Assembly: GCA_947650285.1 (NCBI GenBank)
Contig: CANTFL010001465.1
Location: forward strand, 248,001 to 312,000
DNA from: Hyaloperonospora brassicae
Taxonomy: Eukaryota > Oomycota > Peronosporomycetes > Peronosporales > Peronosporaceae
Reading direction: 5' to 3'
DNA length: 64,000 nucleotides
Position 1 is the first letter of the stretch. Each line of letters starts with the position of its first letter. A program made the translations under genes and the position numbers. Shown piece after piece: positions 31,897 to 43,024 of this stretch. Below the pieces are notes generated by a model, which worked only from the letters and a program-made list of their open reading frames with translations, did not search any database and was not told the origin of the DNA.

Positions 31897-34800
31897 ATGT
31901 TCAGCTCAGGAAGTGCGTCCGGCGTCAATAGCTCCATCTCGTTTGCCCCCTCTCGTCCGTGGCGTGCTCATATAGGCGTATACATGTGTGTGCTGTGCTG
32001 TGTCTGCTCTGTAGGCGGAGGAAGCGGCGGTTTCGACAGCTTTCGGACGCAAAATACGAATCTATTTGGACCAAATGAAGGTACGAAAGGTTACACGTTT
32101 ACGGTTACGCTGCAGCGATGAGGGCGTGCTCGGGTACTGGGTAGACAGATGCAATCTATCGATACCGTCGCGCCATCGTGTCGTTTCCCCATTGTGTCTG
32201 TAGGCATCTCTAGGTATTGATCGCTCCGCTGCCTTCACGTTTCCAGGATTGACAGCAGTGAACTCTTTCCAGCCCATTGGAAACGTTCCAGACGTAACTA
32301 CAAGGTTTGGACAGAGTCGGGGTGGCATTGGAAACCAATTGCCGCTGCCCTCGAGCAGTTTGGCTGGAACCCGGAGGCCAGAAGGAGACTTTAGTGGCTT
32401 TCCGCAAAGAGGGTTGGCTCGAAATACGTCCATGGTTTCAGGTAGATTCGGTCGCGCTGCGACAAGTGGAAACCCGTTTGGGCTGACGAATCAGAGCACG
32501 GCAGAGAACAACGATCGATCGAGTATGACACTTGAGTTCACGCCGTCTTTCAGTCACGACGACAATTTGTCATCAACGTCAACGAGCACGCGCTCTTCGA
32601 TTGGATCAGCGACAGAAGGAAGTGGACAGTCATTGGAACAAGTGTTTGAGCCTGGTGGAAATACACGGGGGGTCGTAGAATTTGACAATGAGGCGATAGG
32701 CTTTGGCACAAGCAGCACACCATTTCGTGCAAACGGCAGTGACTTTGGTGGGGGTCCAACTGTTTTTGGAGCGCCTCTATCCAAGCGCGGGTCAAATGCC
32801 TTTTCGCAAGGACCAGACGGATTCGAATCCGCTAGCACTGCAGCGCCATACATGTCGCAGATTACAGTGTTTGGCAACCAACCTTCCGGCGTTCGAGTAC
32901 AAAAAAAGAAGCGGGTTTCTCCGAACGCGGCTACCTCTCCTTCTCGTGCAGTCGATTCTTTCGCTGCCGCCACAAGTAGACGTGGAGCACCAAGCGCCTT
33001 CCATATTCAAACCACGTTTGGTGCAGCAGCTGGTGGTAATGCCCCGACGACCTCTCACTTTATTCGGAAGCCTTTTTCTGATGAGAGTGCTGCTGCTGTC
33101 ACTGCCTTCGGCGGTACCCGCGATAATCGACATCCCGTCTCGAACAATAAGTATGAAGCTATGGCTGGAGAATTCCCGAGTACCAACAAGAAGGCGTCGA
33201 TGGAGACGCGAATGAGTGGCACGAGCAAAGCTTCGTTCGGGTCAAGAAAACGTGGCAAAGGATCTATCGCTAGGGCGGAATCGGATTCGAAGCATGTCGG
33301 TGAGCGCCGACGCACTGCCAGTTATAGTCCGCTAACTATGCTTAGCGCTGATGATCCTGACGATGACATAAGGTCAATAGTGAGCCGAACAAAAGGAAAT
33401 GCCGGGAAGCGTCGACAATCTCGGCATCAGAACCCAGTGTCGAATACGCATGATGACGAGACCTCATTTGTCTCCATGTCACCTGCTATCGTCGGGGACA
33501 GAGACGAAAACAACAAGGCACAGCTATCGGCAGCTGCGAACCTGGATGGTCTTTGTACCGATATGTGCAGTCAAGTAGAACGAGAGCTGCACATTCGTGT
33601 AGATGAATTGAGCGTGTTCGAGAAGTGCTTTCCTGGCCAATATGGGACCGAACGCGATACGATTATCAAACGTTTTCAGCGCAGTTCGGCTGATCACAAG
33701 TTGGACATTCCGGACGAAATTCGTCCTCCAGGTGTTCTTCGACGCACCCAGTTGTACATTGAACAAGCCATTATGGATTTAGATCGGTGTGGGTTGGACC
33801 CACGATTCCAGCCGCCTCGAGCTCCAGAGCCGATCGAGTTGTATAACTTCTGCTGGGACCGTTTTCGAATGATTCGCAAGGACTGTGTTTTACAGAACTA
33901 CCGTGGTGCAGGGGGTCGTGTACATCCCATCGTGCTGGACATCCACGAACGTATTGCGCGGTACCACGTCCTCAGCGAGCACGAACTCATCGAAACACCA
34001 AGCTTTGTGGCTCAGCAAAACATGGAACAGCTCGGGCAAACGCTCAAGTCGCTGAACGAGCTGTATGACGAAAGCCACAAGGTGGCAGACCCCGCGTACT
34101 TTAGTCCTTTTGAAGCCGAGTTCCGCGCGTATTTCATACTGTGTACACTGGATAATGGCCGCGGCATGGATGTGCTGAAGTATGTCAAAGACCTGCCGCG
34201 CTTTATTGTGGAAAGCAGTCATGTCAAGTTCGCGATGCGCGTATTTGTTGCTCGTCAAACTGGTGACTACTATCAGTTCTTCTCGCTTCTTCGTGAAGGG
34301 ACGTATTTGCAGTCATGTCTTCTCTCCCGGTACATTCCGAATGTCCGGTCTTCGGCGCTGCTTCGTATGAATCGATCGTATCGCAGCCAGACTTACCCAC
34401 TGGAGGACTTGGCGGATCTGTTGTGTTTCGACGACGTTGAGCATGCCTATGCAGTATGTCGTGAACATCAAATCGAAATAATTGGCCACCCTGATATCGA
34501 CGACGAAAACGAGATCCTAGTAAAGTTTGGTGGCAGCTTCGAAACAGGTACGTGTATCTTGACGTTGGGTTGAAAGTTGTGGCACTAGCATTGACCGTGG
34601 GCTGCTGACATCGTTACAGATGCTCAACTTCGGCGGAACAATCGGCCACTCAAGATTCGGGGTTCGACTTTTTTCATCGGAATCAAGCAAGGGTACGCGT
34701 GTATTCGTATCGTTAGTAATGTAGGTCCGTTTTCACTCAGTTCTTGCTTTGTGTAGAATCTTCTTACGCCGCGACGTCTGCCGCGGGGTAACAGAATATC

Positions 34801-37352
34801 CTCGAAATGACTACCCAGCCCTAAGCAAGTTAATTCAAGAAATGGAGCAGGAAGAACAGGCTCGGTTGTACCCAGATCGACCTGAGTACACGGATAAGTA
34901 CTCACGTTTTGTTGATTTCACTGGCGAGGATGCCATATCGTCTCTGGCAAGTGATGAAATCGAGACCGTGGACGACTACGATAGTGAACAACACCGACCG
35001 AAGATAGGTCAAAAACGACATCTCGAAACGATTGCACACAAACAACAGGAGCTTGAGCAGGAGAGGCAAATGATGCTTGAACGAATGCGGAGGCTTGAGC
35101 AGGCAAAAGAAGAGAAGAGTCGGCGTGAACGATATATAAAAGCTGCCGCCGAAGAAGCTGCGCGACGTGAAGAACAGATAAGGAGGGACGCTCTTGCCCG
35201 AGATAAGGCTGAAAAAGAAGCTGCAGAAGCGAGACAACGGCAGATAGAACTGGAAGCACGATTACGCGAGCAGAAACAGCGTGAACTACAAGAACAGTAC
35301 AAACTGGCAGAAAGGGCTCGCGAAGCAGAGCGGCAACGACTCGCGGCGTTACAACACGCCGAAGCTATGAGGGCAAAGGCGGCGGAAGAAGAACGACGTC
35401 GACAAGAAGAACGGCAAAACAAAATCCGACGAAAAGTAGCAGAAGAGCTTGAGCGACGTCGACAGCAAGAGCTAGCGGAGGAGCGTGCTCGCCAAGCTCG
35501 CGAAGCTGAGCTTGAAGCCCAACGACAAGCACAGCTTGCGAAAGAGCGAGAAAGGAAGAGGGTGCGCCGGGCTGGAAAGCACCGGCTTGCAGTCTTAAAA
35601 CTAAGACTACATTTGTGGAAGAAGTATGTGCAAGTGTCTCGTAATGGCCCTGGACCAATTTCAATTGATGCGACGAAGCTTCGACTTGGCCGGCCTCATC
35701 AAAAGGCTAAAGATAGCATCCAGTGGCTTTTCGGGGGAACTGGTAGAGTGTCTGCTCCACCGACGAAAAAAACGCGATTGTCAAGTGCGGCAGTAGATGC
35801 GTCGCCTTCACATGCCGACATTCTATCGCTTTGGTGCGCAGACGACATCCAAGACTTGGTCAGTGGTCCACTTTGTCGACAAAACCCTGGATTGCCATCA
35901 ATCGCGTGGAAACTAGTGATTGCAGATTTAATGGATGGAGCTTCATCGTCGTTTGGCTTGTGGTGCGCAGTCCGGGCCGGGGCACAGAATGTGTCTGTAC
36001 CTGAGCGTGACTGCCACCGCACGTTCCAATGGAGTATTGGCAAGGAGCAGGGAGTCGCCGTGTGCAGCCGGTATCTCGATTCGACGTTTACTGAGCGGAA
36101 TACACACAAGGCGCAGCAAGAGAAGCTCGCTGGGACTTCAGCGATTCTGTTGCCCGTAGATGTGAGCACACTGCATGTAGCTAGCAATTGCAGTAGCTGG
36201 GTGCGGCAAGTGGAAGATCTGCTAGCGTGTCTGAGCGCGGGGTGCCGTGTGACACTATTTGCTCTAGGGTTTGCTTCGACGGAAGTCGAGTCGTCTCGGA
36301 AACTCCTCGTCACCACGCTTGAGGGCTGTATGGAGCGGATGCGAAGTCGATTTGCTTCGCAGGTGGTTCATACTCGCGTTGAAGTGATGGACGCAGGCGA
36401 CTTGCTTCCTCACAAGTTCAGGCAAGTGTTGAAAACGATTGCAACGTTGTCTCCTCCAGTGCGCCACCTCGAGAGTGTTGGCCTGAAGGAGCTTCTAGAG
36501 AGCAGTATGGGGTCGATGCTGAACCGATTTGAAGCGTCAGTTGAGATCCAGAGCAATATTTGCGATGTTTTCCGGCGCGTGCATGAAGACATTTGTGCGT
36601 CTGGTGTAATGGACCTTACGTACTCGCCACCAGAGGTGCAATATGCTGTAATGGCCCCCTCGTATGACTGGAACTCGGAGGAGAGGCGAGACAAGATCAA
36701 GACGATTCTGACGGCACTTGAAGCCACTCGCATTGCCGTCGTGGATTCCTCGGTCGCTTGCGACGAGGCATGTGACGTTTACTTCAAAAGAGTGGCAAAC
36801 TTCATTGATCGCCTGTTTGATTCACATTCAGCAGCTCCAGCAGTGTCAACGTACGAGCTCAAGAAGACAATTTTCAGCGCGCTTCTCCCCGTTCATGAGG
36901 CCTTGACACAGGACAGTAGGAGAGAGCAAGTGACTCCACGGAATGCTGATGTGCTACTGCCATGGCGGAAGATTTTCAAAGAGATATACGAGACTTTCTT
37001 CGAGACACTGGACGACATCACGATCTATTATCCGGCTGATTGGCGCAAGTTCGGGACGACTGTGTCGACTTTGCTGGATGCTGCGCACTCTTCGATTTGG
37101 GCAAAGCTCAGCGCAAGCTCCAAAAAGACCAAGGGCGCCGTCGTGGATGATTCCGTGGCACGAGTCACTGTGCAGAGCATCAGGAAGAGCTTTGGACTCT
37201 CGAAAGCGCCGGATGGATCGACCGTGCCACAAAAGTATCGAGCAATGGACGAAATAAACCGTCTTCGAGCGGAGATCAAGAGCGAGAAGGCCGTGACGAC
37301 GCAGTTTCAGCGCATGCTTCGCCAAGCTCTTGATCGATGGGATCAAGCGTAG
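31897..37352 (+). CDS. SAC3/GANP-family mRNA export protein with FG repeats and coiled coil
   Basis: Five exons join in frame: 31897-31963, 32015-32080, 32214-34547, 34620-34692 and 34757-37352, about 1711 residues. The first 350 residues contain scattered FG dipeptides (VFGAPL, TVFGNQPSG, TTFGAAAGG, TAFGG), as in nucleoporins and the N-terminus of animal GANP/MCM3AP. Residues of about 465-830 are the SAC3 domain: GLCTDMCSQVERE, FQRSSADHKLDIPDEIRPP, YNFCWDRFRMIRKDC and DLADLLCFDDVEHA. Then comes a very basic and acidic coiled coil of about 250 residues (exon 5) and a C-terminal half without clear motifs, matching the layout of GANP-type proteins. Sac3/GANP is the scaffold of TREX-2 at the inner face of nuclear pores, coupling transcription to mRNA export. 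The start ATG is the first in a short exon; the first two exons are the least certain part. Confidence 0.85.
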
Positions 37353-37612
37353 TAGATGACGTCAGGGCAGTGAGTGGGGCGTATGTTGGCCCGCGTTTGA
37401 CGTTCCAGACTGCTTGGCTCGGGAAAAATAGTGTACGCACAACGTCGAGCGCTCGAGTTCGTAGTACAAACGTAGGATTGATTCTTGTACGTACATGAAT
37501 CGACCATCCGGACAAGTTGATCGAGCAGTTTGTCCTTCTTCCAAATATCCCAACCTAGGTTCTAAATTCGTGCGCGTTTAAGTACTCCTACTTCACGCCG
37601 CCGCTGCTCGAC

Positions 37613-38948
37613 ATGAAGCTGTGCGACTTGCCGCGTGAGCTGCTGGTCGCGACACTGCAGTTCGTGGACCACACGAGTCTCGTGCGCCTCGAAGTCGTCA
37701 GTCGTCACGTGCGAAACGTCATCGTCCACGGCGGTACGTCCTCAAGCACAGCAGTTTGTCAGCTCGGATCCCCTCGTCTGATCCGCTCTGGACTCAGATA
37801 CGTGGCGCGAGCTGGCGCACCGTCTGGCGCTGTACGCACGCAACCGCTACATGCGCAGCCCGTCTGGATGGAAACGACTGGTGCTGTTGACCCAGCGCCC
37901 CGTGAGCCAAGAGCTGTCGGTGCTACGTCAAGTGCGCGGTGAGCTGCCGTCGAGTCGGTAGCACGAGGCGTGGGTGTCGTCTGATGTAACGCTTTTGTTC
38001 GTGCTACTTTTGGCTGTGGTGTGTGCAGACTGTACATCAGTGGACCACATGAATGAGTCAGCCGAAAACACACTGACGCGGTCGTACTGCAGTATTGTCG
38101 TCGCGCTCTTGAACGACCGGTACAATAATGGGACCGCTCGCACTGCTGCAGCCGTAGAAGACGACGTGGCTGCGTATGAGGCGATTGGCAAGCGACTGCA
38201 GCTCGAGTGTGGCTGTGCGAGAGGACGTCCGTGCTATTGGAGCAGGTATCTTATTGAGAGCTACGGAAGCTCCAGAGCAGGTCTAGGACCAGAGCAGATT
38301 CGTTGTTTATCTGTTTGTCTATCTATTTATTTGTTCAAGTGCATTGTGATTGTATAGATCGATTCAGTGTGCATTGTTCCAGTAGATGACGAGCGTGTGG
38401 TATTGTTTCGTCGTTGCTGTCTGTTATGATGCAGTGCTTCGACGTGGGAATGCACGTCGACCGATCGTCTTGACTACACGCTGTGGGAAAACTGTCTGGT
38501 TGAGAGTGTGCAGATCGTGCCGTACCGAGTGTTTTGGTACCCTGGCAGTCCGACGTACTCGCCAAAGCGCGCATCGTTCGCGCTCTATGAGCTGCGTGAC
38601 GACGGTGAGGTCGACACAGTGGTCTATGAATCGACGGTGTTTAGCATTGTCAAGGACATGAAGGTACGGGGTATTTGTGCTGCAAACTTGCCATACGACA
38701 GCGTGCTTGTTTCTTTTGCCGATACTGATTTGTCTGCTATGTAGATGGAGACGTTCACGTTGCCGCGTCGAGTGTTTTTGTCGCGAGGAATGCTGCGAGT
38801 GACTTTGTTTGACCGGCAGGAAGACATTGGTCTGGATGTGGCCCGGTGGATGCAAGAGTACGACTTGCCTCCGTACTACACGTGCTTGAGTTACGTAGGA
38901 GCGACGGGACTGCTGGAGTCCAGTGTTGCTAATGAGTTGGTAAGTTAG
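37613..38948 (+). CDS. F-box protein
   Basis: Exons 37613-37733, 37798-37938, 38029-38245, 38435-38663 and 38745-38948 join in frame, giving about 303 residues. The N-terminus is an F-box (LCDLPRELLVATLQFVDHTS, then LVRLEVVSRHVRNVI). F-box proteins recruit substrates to SCF ubiquitin ligases through Skp1. The C-terminal half contains a conserved-looking beta-rich block (IVPYRVFWYPGSPTYSPKR, FTLPRRVFLSRGMLRVTLF, TCLSYVGATG) that I do not assign to a named domain. The stop used is TAG at 38946; but GTAAGT at 38940 is a perfect donor, and splicing to 39033 would give a slightly different end at 39071. Exon 4 begins at an acceptor inside a noisy stretch and is less sure than the others. Confidence 0.7.
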
Positions 38949-39071
38949 CTGACTATGAGGTATATGATCAGTTTTCGGTGGTTTGTTTTGCTCGACGCAC
39001 TCGCACTTGTTCTGTTCCCGTTGAGTTGTTAGTTGCGTAAAAGGGATGATCGAGGCTCGAGCACGGGGTAG

Positions 39072-40130
39072 TACGACGGCGTCAATATCGTACATGGCTA
39101 CGAAAGGATCCACGTTGAGGGCCAGCAGGTCCAGCAGGTCCAGCATGAGAAAGCCGTTGTTCGCAAATGATCTGCGTCAAACAAAAAGAACAGCCGATTC
39201 TTCGCGGCGACTGGCTTCTAGCATACCATGATGTAGCAAGCTGTACCCAACGCAGCTTGCCCATCATCCAGCGTGTTCGAGCGTGCTTGTCCAATATGCG
39301 CCCAGCCAGCTTACCGTATGGTCATCGCGGTGTATGACGACACTTGTTGTAGGTGAAGTGCTCGCGTCGGGCCGAGCGCAGCAGATATCACGCTTGCAGT
39401 TATTCTGCATAAGGCTTGTTTTCGGCTATTGGAGCACGACCAAGTTGCTGACACTCTGCTGCTGCAAGCGCTGATACGAGGAACCACCAACTTGCACCGG
39501 ATTGAAGATCAGAAGATAGGCCATAAGATTGACACCCGATTGATTTGGCTGTCGACCGTCAATTCGGTCACAAGGGCTTCACGCCGCCTGTGGTGACACC
39601 CTCCCGTGGCAGTGACGGGTGGTCTCAATGGCGGCATGTTGGTGTGTGAAGACTCGACACCGTTTGCCGTAACTTGAGTGATTCGGGCGGGCTAACAGCA
39701 CTCTCTTGGCACCGGAATCAGTGCTTGATTGCATGTGTGTATGTCGAAGGCAGAGTGCACGTATGGACATTTGCAAGCCCGACCTGGTCGTCTTGATGTC
39801 AGTGCTGATCATGGCAATCTACCGCGTACACCCGTTCGTGCTATACCGCGTCCACGAACGAAAATTGTTTGTGGTGAGATGTGCGCAATGGGTCTCAATG
39901 TTGCGTCCAGCGCATGAGAGAAGCGACCGAAATTGGTGGGTCGTCTCCCGACGGGCGTTTGTTTGAAGTGCTGGCCAACGGAGGCGCACCGTGATTACAA
40001 CTTACGCTGTGATGACCCTATGCTCGTATGTGCCTGCAACGAGGAAGCTGTATGTACTGCTGTGGCGCGCATGCTCAACGCGTCTACGGCAAACGCAAAC
40101 GGTCGACTCATCGACTGGTGACAACATGTA
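39072..40130 (+). pseudogene. Decayed coding relic with RCC1-like repeats
   Basis: Protein-like pieces occur in order on the plus strand but in changing frames: EQPILRGDWLLAYHDVASC (about 39182-39240), ADITLAVILHKACFRLLEHD continuing to SVTRASRRLW (39380-39592), TGGLNGGMLVCEDSTPFAVT (39615-39675), VYVEGRVHVW (39740-39770), SADHGNLPRTPVRA and KIVCGEMCAMGLNVASSA (39800-39917) and PDGRLFEVLANGG (39945-39985). The later pieces fit the RCC1 repeat pattern (G-R-V-x-x-W ... P-x-x-V ... G-x-x-H). No single frame spans them. It may be the remains of an ankyrin-RCC1 type protein. This is a low-confidence reading. Confidence 0.3.
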
Positions 40131-40382
40131 GGTGCTGACGCATTGCATCGTGTCGGCAGTGTGCCTGAGTGCTGACGACGATAGCTAGCCTCAGTTCAAG
40201 GTGACGACGGTAAGTCCACCTCGAACACATACACGGCGCACACCGAATCGTTGCACGTCTGGAACCCACACATGATAAGGGGGTGCAGAACTGTACATTC
40301 ATTACGCCATCCACAGTTTCAACAGCACTCCTTCATATTGGCCACTTCTATCGCGTACCGACAACCACGACGCAGACGTCCT

Positions 40383-42154
40383 CTAATGTCGCTGCTCATG
40401 GTTCTTCAGGTAGTTGTAGAGCAGCTGGACGCCAAAGCCCGTGGCTCCCGGGGGGAAGTACGACTTGGCCGAGCTGTAGTTCGACGGTCCCGCGATATCA
40501 AGGTGAGCCCAGTCCACACCCTTGTAGACGAACTGCTGCAGGAAAGCTGCTGCCGTGGAGGCACCACCGTAGCGACCACGACCCGTGCTTCGAGAGTCTG
40601 ACTGCGAACCCTTGAGGGCAGCAGTGTGCTCTGGCAAGATCGGCAAACGCCAGCAGCGCTCGTGACACTCCACTCCTGTCTGCTGCAGCTTCGTGGCCAG
40701 ATCGTCCGAGTTGGAAAACAAGCCGGCACAGTGTTCGCCCAGAGCGACCATGCACGCACCAGTAAGCGTCGCCACATCGATGACGGTCTTGGGCTTGTAC
40801 TCCTTCTGGACGTATGACATCGCGTCACCGAGCACTAGACGCCCTTCAGCGTCCGTGTTGTTGTTCTCAACAGTGACACCCTTGTGCGACTTGACTATCG
40901 TCAGTGGCTTTACGGCCTTCGAGCCAATGGCGTTTTCAGCGAGGGCCAAGGCGCAGATAATGTTCACCTTGAGACCCTGGCGCGACGCAGCACGAACTGC
41001 GCCAAGCACAGCCGCCGACCCGCACATGTCCATATGCATGTCTTCAATCGAGCCCGTGGGCTTGAGGTTCAAACCGCCCGTGTCAAACGTAATGCCCTTG
41101 CCGATCAGCGCGACTTTGTCGTCCGAGTCGGGATTCCCACAATACTCCAGAATCACAAGACGAGGAGGACAGACACTCGCCTGGCCGACGCTCAGGAACA
41201 TGTGCATGCCTTCCTTCTCCAAATCGTCCTGCTGTAGCACACGGACCGACATGTTGGGCAGCACTGCCGACGCACGCGCCACCTTCTCCATGAACGCTGG
41301 ATCGACAATATGCGAGCGCTCATTGCCTGCAACCGACACACGCGCCACGACAATCAGAACCATGGCAACACCCCACAATAATAGCAACAACAGCCCCTGG
41401 CTGCAACAAGACGTACCCAAATTGCGAGCAAAGATAGTCTCTTCACCCACTGTCGCCTGCTCCTCGACACTCTGTACAGCACCACACAGACACGAGACCG
41501 TCAAGCACGATCCCCACAGACCCCATCAGCGCTCCTCGCTCTCGTCTCTCTCACCTGCTGAAACTCGGCCGAAGCGTCGACGTACACCTCTTCCAAAGGC
41601 GCGTTTCGTCTCTTGTCTCCTGTTGCGTCCGCCTTCTCCTCCTCCTCCACGTCCACGCTCAAGTACCGGTCAAACTGGTAATTGGACAGCGCCAGTGCTT
41701 GCGCCACGAGCTCCACGACGCGACCGGTCTCCAGCCCGCACTCTTCCAGCTCCGGCACGTGCACCACAACGTCTTTCACGCACTTCTTCCTCAGCTCACG
41801 CAACGCGCCGCACGTGGCGTCCCGCAGCACGTCGGGCGTCACGTCTGCAGCGTCTCCGAGGCCCATGAGCAGCACGCGCTGGTCGCGTACACTCGTGTGG
41901 TCCACATTCGGGTACACGTACAAGTGCTCGCGTGGACGCGCGTGGAAGTCGCGCAGCGCAGCGGCGGAGACGGGGAACGGCAGCGACTGCTGCAGCGCCG
42001 CCGACGCCGACGAGCGCGTCACGAACACGACGCGGGTGTTGAGCGGAGACGAGGAGGCAGGCGGCAGTAGCGACAGTTTCCCCTGGACGCGCTGCTGGAC
42101 GAGGCGTAGCGCCGCCGACGCCGGCGACGAGCTACTGAAGACGCGACGGAGCAT
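40383..42154 (-). CDS. Leucyl aminopeptidase, M17 family
   Basis: Three exons: 41555-42154, 41417-41471 and 40383-41326, total 532 residues. Exon junctions restore the motif FARNLGNERSHIVDP. The catalytic half has the M17 metal and active-site residues: ALIGKGITFDTGGLNLKP (Lys, Asp), MHMDMCGSAA (Asp) and the signature NNNTDAEGRLVLGDA (Asp, Glu). M17 enzymes are hexameric two-metal peptidases that remove N-terminal residues, mainly Leu, in the cytosol or organelles. The first 30 residues (MLRRVFSSSSPASAALRLVQ) are Arg- and Ser-rich without acidic residues, which could be a mitochondrial targeting signal; this is inference. The short internal exon was found from splice sites and frame. Divergent from the Grc3/NOL9 gene. 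Confidence 0.9.
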
Positions 42155-43024
42155 GTGGAGGTGCTCGGGAGCTTTGGGCGGTTGGTAGTCAAAACGAACA
42201 GTGGGGAAAAGTAGTCGTAGTCGTAGTAGTAGTAGTAGTAGTCGTAGTAGTAGTAGTACAGTTGAAGTTTTAGTGGAGCGAGTAGTTTAATACAATTTAG
42301 CGCATATTTTAGTCCGAAGCGACAGGATGGAAGAAATAAATAGCTGATGAGTGTGCATTTGTAAAAAAAGACTGTTCAGGAGGGTGTGCTAACAACGAAG
42401 AGGGAGACAAAGCTGTGTAGTCAGTGCTTGTGGCATCTTCGGATGCGCTTGATCGTGACAAAAAGATACGCGTTTGTTGACGTCAAGAGGCTGCTCAATG
42501 GCACGATATCGACAGGTGTATGGAAAGGTTCAGGAGCCATACATTTGGGAACTGTGACTGCCACGTTATGCAGCAGCTCAGCGTACGATCGGTCAAACAC
42601 GGCAATAGCGCGCGGCAATAGCGCGACGGCTTCTTTTGTACAATGCTGCGTCAGACTCGTTCCATCAGCAGCAGCGGCAGTGAGTCCAGATCAGGTCGGA
42701 AGATATCTCGAACTGCCCTCGCGGCACAGATCCAAAGCTGCGTGATGTCCATTGATACGGAAGACCGTCTTCTACCACCGTCATAGCAGATGCCCTTGTA
42801 CTATTAGAGATGCCACTTTACCACTTCAGTGTGACACCAGACGTACGGGACATAGTCTCCTGGTGTATAGTCAGGTAATCCAATGCATATTGCGTCGTCG
42901 TGACGTGACCCGCTAACAACTTACGTGCAACGTGCGACGTGTGAGAATCCGACCTCATGGTCGGAACGTGCGACGTGTGAAAACCCGCAAATCACTGGCA
43001 GCCAATCAATCGGATACAACAGCA
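42155..43024. other. Divergent intergenic region between LAP and Grc3/NOL9
   Basis: A GTA/GTC trinucleotide tract lies at about 42211-42257, 60-100 bases upstream of the LAP start. On the minus strand about 42421-42760 an open stretch reads protein-like (LPRAIAVFDRSYAELLHNVA) without a good start and may be an old gene scrap. A direct repeat of AACGTGCGACGTGTGA.AA occurs twice at 42926-42985, just before the Grc3/NOL9 ATG. Confidence 0.5.

Noticed and set aside
40693..41868. 391-codon plus-strand frame
   Set aside because: Antisense shadow of the leucyl aminopeptidase; rich in Pro, Ser and Arg with no domain.
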